Positions 35,422 to 36,564 of a stretch of DNA of 36,564 nucleotides are shown here, piece by piece; the stretch's first letter is position 1; each line of letters starts with the position of its first letter. The notes under the pieces are model-generated. The model was not told where the DNA came from and did no database searches. It saw only the letters and a list, made by a program, of their open reading frames with translations. The position numbers were made by a program, and so were the translations under genes. Location: contig JACPOT010000083.1 of assembly GCA_016191385.1 (NCBI GenBank), forward strand, positions 1 to 36,564. The letters run 5' to 3'. This DNA is from Chloroflexota bacterium. Its GTDB lineage: Bacteria; Chloroflexota; Limnocylindria; P2-11E.

Positions 35422-36254
35422 GGCTTCACCAGGGGCTCGTACATGTCCGGGCGGCGGTCGCGGTAGAACTGCCAGGTGTTGCGGACCTCGCGCACGAGGT
35501 CCATGTCCAGGTCCGCGCACACGAGCTGCTCGTCCTTGTCGGATCCCTCCGCGACGATCTTGCCGCGCGGATCGGCGAAGTAGCTCGTCCCGTAGTAGTC
35601 GTTGGGACCGAAGTCGGCCTCCTTGCCCACGCGGTTGATGGTCCCGACCCAGTAGCCGTTGGCGATGGCGTGCGCGGTCTGCTCGATCTTCCAAAGATGC
35701 ATCGACAAGCCGCGCGAGGTCGCGGACGGGATGAACACCATCTCTGCGCCCGCGAGCCCGAGCGCCCGCGCTCCCTCGGGGAAGTGGCGGTCGTAGCAGA
35801 TGTACACGCCGACCTTGCCGACGGCGGTGTCGAAGACGGGGTAGCCCATGTTCCCGGGACGGAAGTAGAACTTCTCCCAGAACCCGTTCACCTGCGGGAT
35901 GTGCGTCTTGCGGTACTTGCCGATGTACTTCCCGTCGGCGTCGATGACCGCGGCGGTGTTGTAGTAGACGCCGGGTCCGTCCTCCTCGTACATCGGCGCG
36001 ATCAGCACCATGCCGTGCTTCTTCGCGAGCACCTGGAGGAGCTTGGTCGTCGGACCGTCCGGGATGGCCTCGGTGTAGGCGTAGTACTTCGTGTCCTGCA
36101 CCTGGCAGAAGTAAGGCCCGTAGAAGAGCTCCTGCAGGCACATCACCTTGGCGCCCTGCTGCGCGGCCTGCTCGATGTACTTCACGTGCTTCGCGACCAT
36201 CGCGTCCTTGTCGCCGGCCCACGCGAGCTGCGCGAGCGCCGCCTTCACCTTCAT
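35418..36254 (-). CDS. Nitrilase-superfamily amidohydrolase (beta-ureidopropionase/N-carbamoylputrescine-amidase-like)
   Basis: VMCLQELFYGPYFCQ...GKYRKTHIP...VGVYICYDRHFPEGARALGLAGAEMVFIPSATS (Glu-Lys-Cys triad). Confidence 0.93.
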   Translation of the reverse strand: MKVKAALAQLAWAGDKDAMVAKHVKYIEQAAQQGAKVMCLQELFYGPYFCQVQDTKYYAYTEAIPDGPTTKLLQVLAKKHGMVLIAPMYEEDGPGVYYNTAAVIDADGKYIGKYRKTHIPQVNGFWEKFYFRPGNMGYPVFDTAVGKVGVYICYDRHFPEGARALGLAGAEMVFIPSATSRGLSMHLWKIEQTAHAIANGYWVGTINRVGKEADFGPNDYYGTSYFADPRGKIVAEGSDKDEQLVCADLDMDLVREVRNTWQFYRDRRPDMYEPLVKP

Positions 36255-36327
36255 CTATCCCTCCTGCTCTATATCCGTCGGCCGCGGCCCTTCGGGCTGC
36301 GGCTCGCGGATAGCCGCTCCGCTCTGT

Positions 36328-36366
36328 CGGACTCGCTCGGACCGGCGGAGCCGGATCCTCGCTCGG
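36328..36366 (+). repeat. Dispersed palindromic (REP-like) element, copy B
   Basis: cggactcgctcggaccggcggagccggatcctcgctcgg; one mismatch to 21641..21679. Confidence 0.8.
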
Positions 36367-36387
36367 CTTGATCCGGGAGACTAATCC

Positions 36388-36564
36388 TCAGCGGAACATG
36401 TCCTTCTCGCGCGGCCGCACGTACGCCTGCGCCGTCTCGGCCTCGCCGGGCAGCTCTATGCCACGGGCGACGGCGACCGGCACGCGGTCCAGCTTCCCCA
36501 TGACGAGCTCCGCGGCGGCGGCGATCTCGTCGGCCAGGGCGATCTCCGTGACTCGCAGCTCGTA
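36388..36564 (-). CDS. Coenzyme F420-0:L-glutamate ligase (CofE/FbiB)-like, C-terminal fragment
   Basis: Reverse translation [58 protein letters not shown]. Confidence 0.7.
   Translation of the reverse strand, partial: YELRVTEIALADEIAAAAELVMGKLDRVPVAVARGIELPGEAETAQAYVRPREKDMFR

Noticed and set aside
1-36564. CRISPR arrays, tRNA, rRNA, integrase or transposase genes
   Set aside because: None recognised by eye; no regularly spaced direct repeats or mobile-element ORFs.

Overview
High-GC bacterial chromosomal window, Chloroflexota-like by gene content and style (inference; no search was run). It carries mostly housekeeping genes: tagO/wecA-like, upp, glyA, rpiB, tsaC/sua5, prmC, threonine dehydratase, uppP, a fatty-acid ligase, ubiE/menG, nagZ-chbG, and an anmK-nagK-murQ peptidoglycan-recycling operon. 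It also has reductive pyrimidine catabolism genes and the 3' end of a cofE-like gene. A lower-GC island (~11.64-15.02 kb) holds a DUF433/PIN-like toxin-antitoxin pair and a DUF262-HNH-AlbA_2 fusion protein. Two observations stand out. (1) An AhpD/carboxymuconolactone-decarboxylase-like gene (24386..24856) has an in-frame TGA exactly at the second cysteine of its CxxC motif (C-R-Y-U-T-K-A-H-T), so it is a probable selenoprotein that ORF callers split. (2) Four adjacent-gene junctions have the form ATAGC[C/G]. The upstream gene ends in TAG, and the downstream ORF has no suitable ATG/GTG/TTG but reads naturally from the overlapping ATA, always followed by an Ala codon. This suggests near-cognate AUA initiation by stop-start coupling. 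A further gene seems to start at AUC behind a perfect GGAGGT. Several genes (glyA, an asparaginase, the ligase-acyltransferase) carry internal deletions or frameshifts, which may be real decay or assembly errors.
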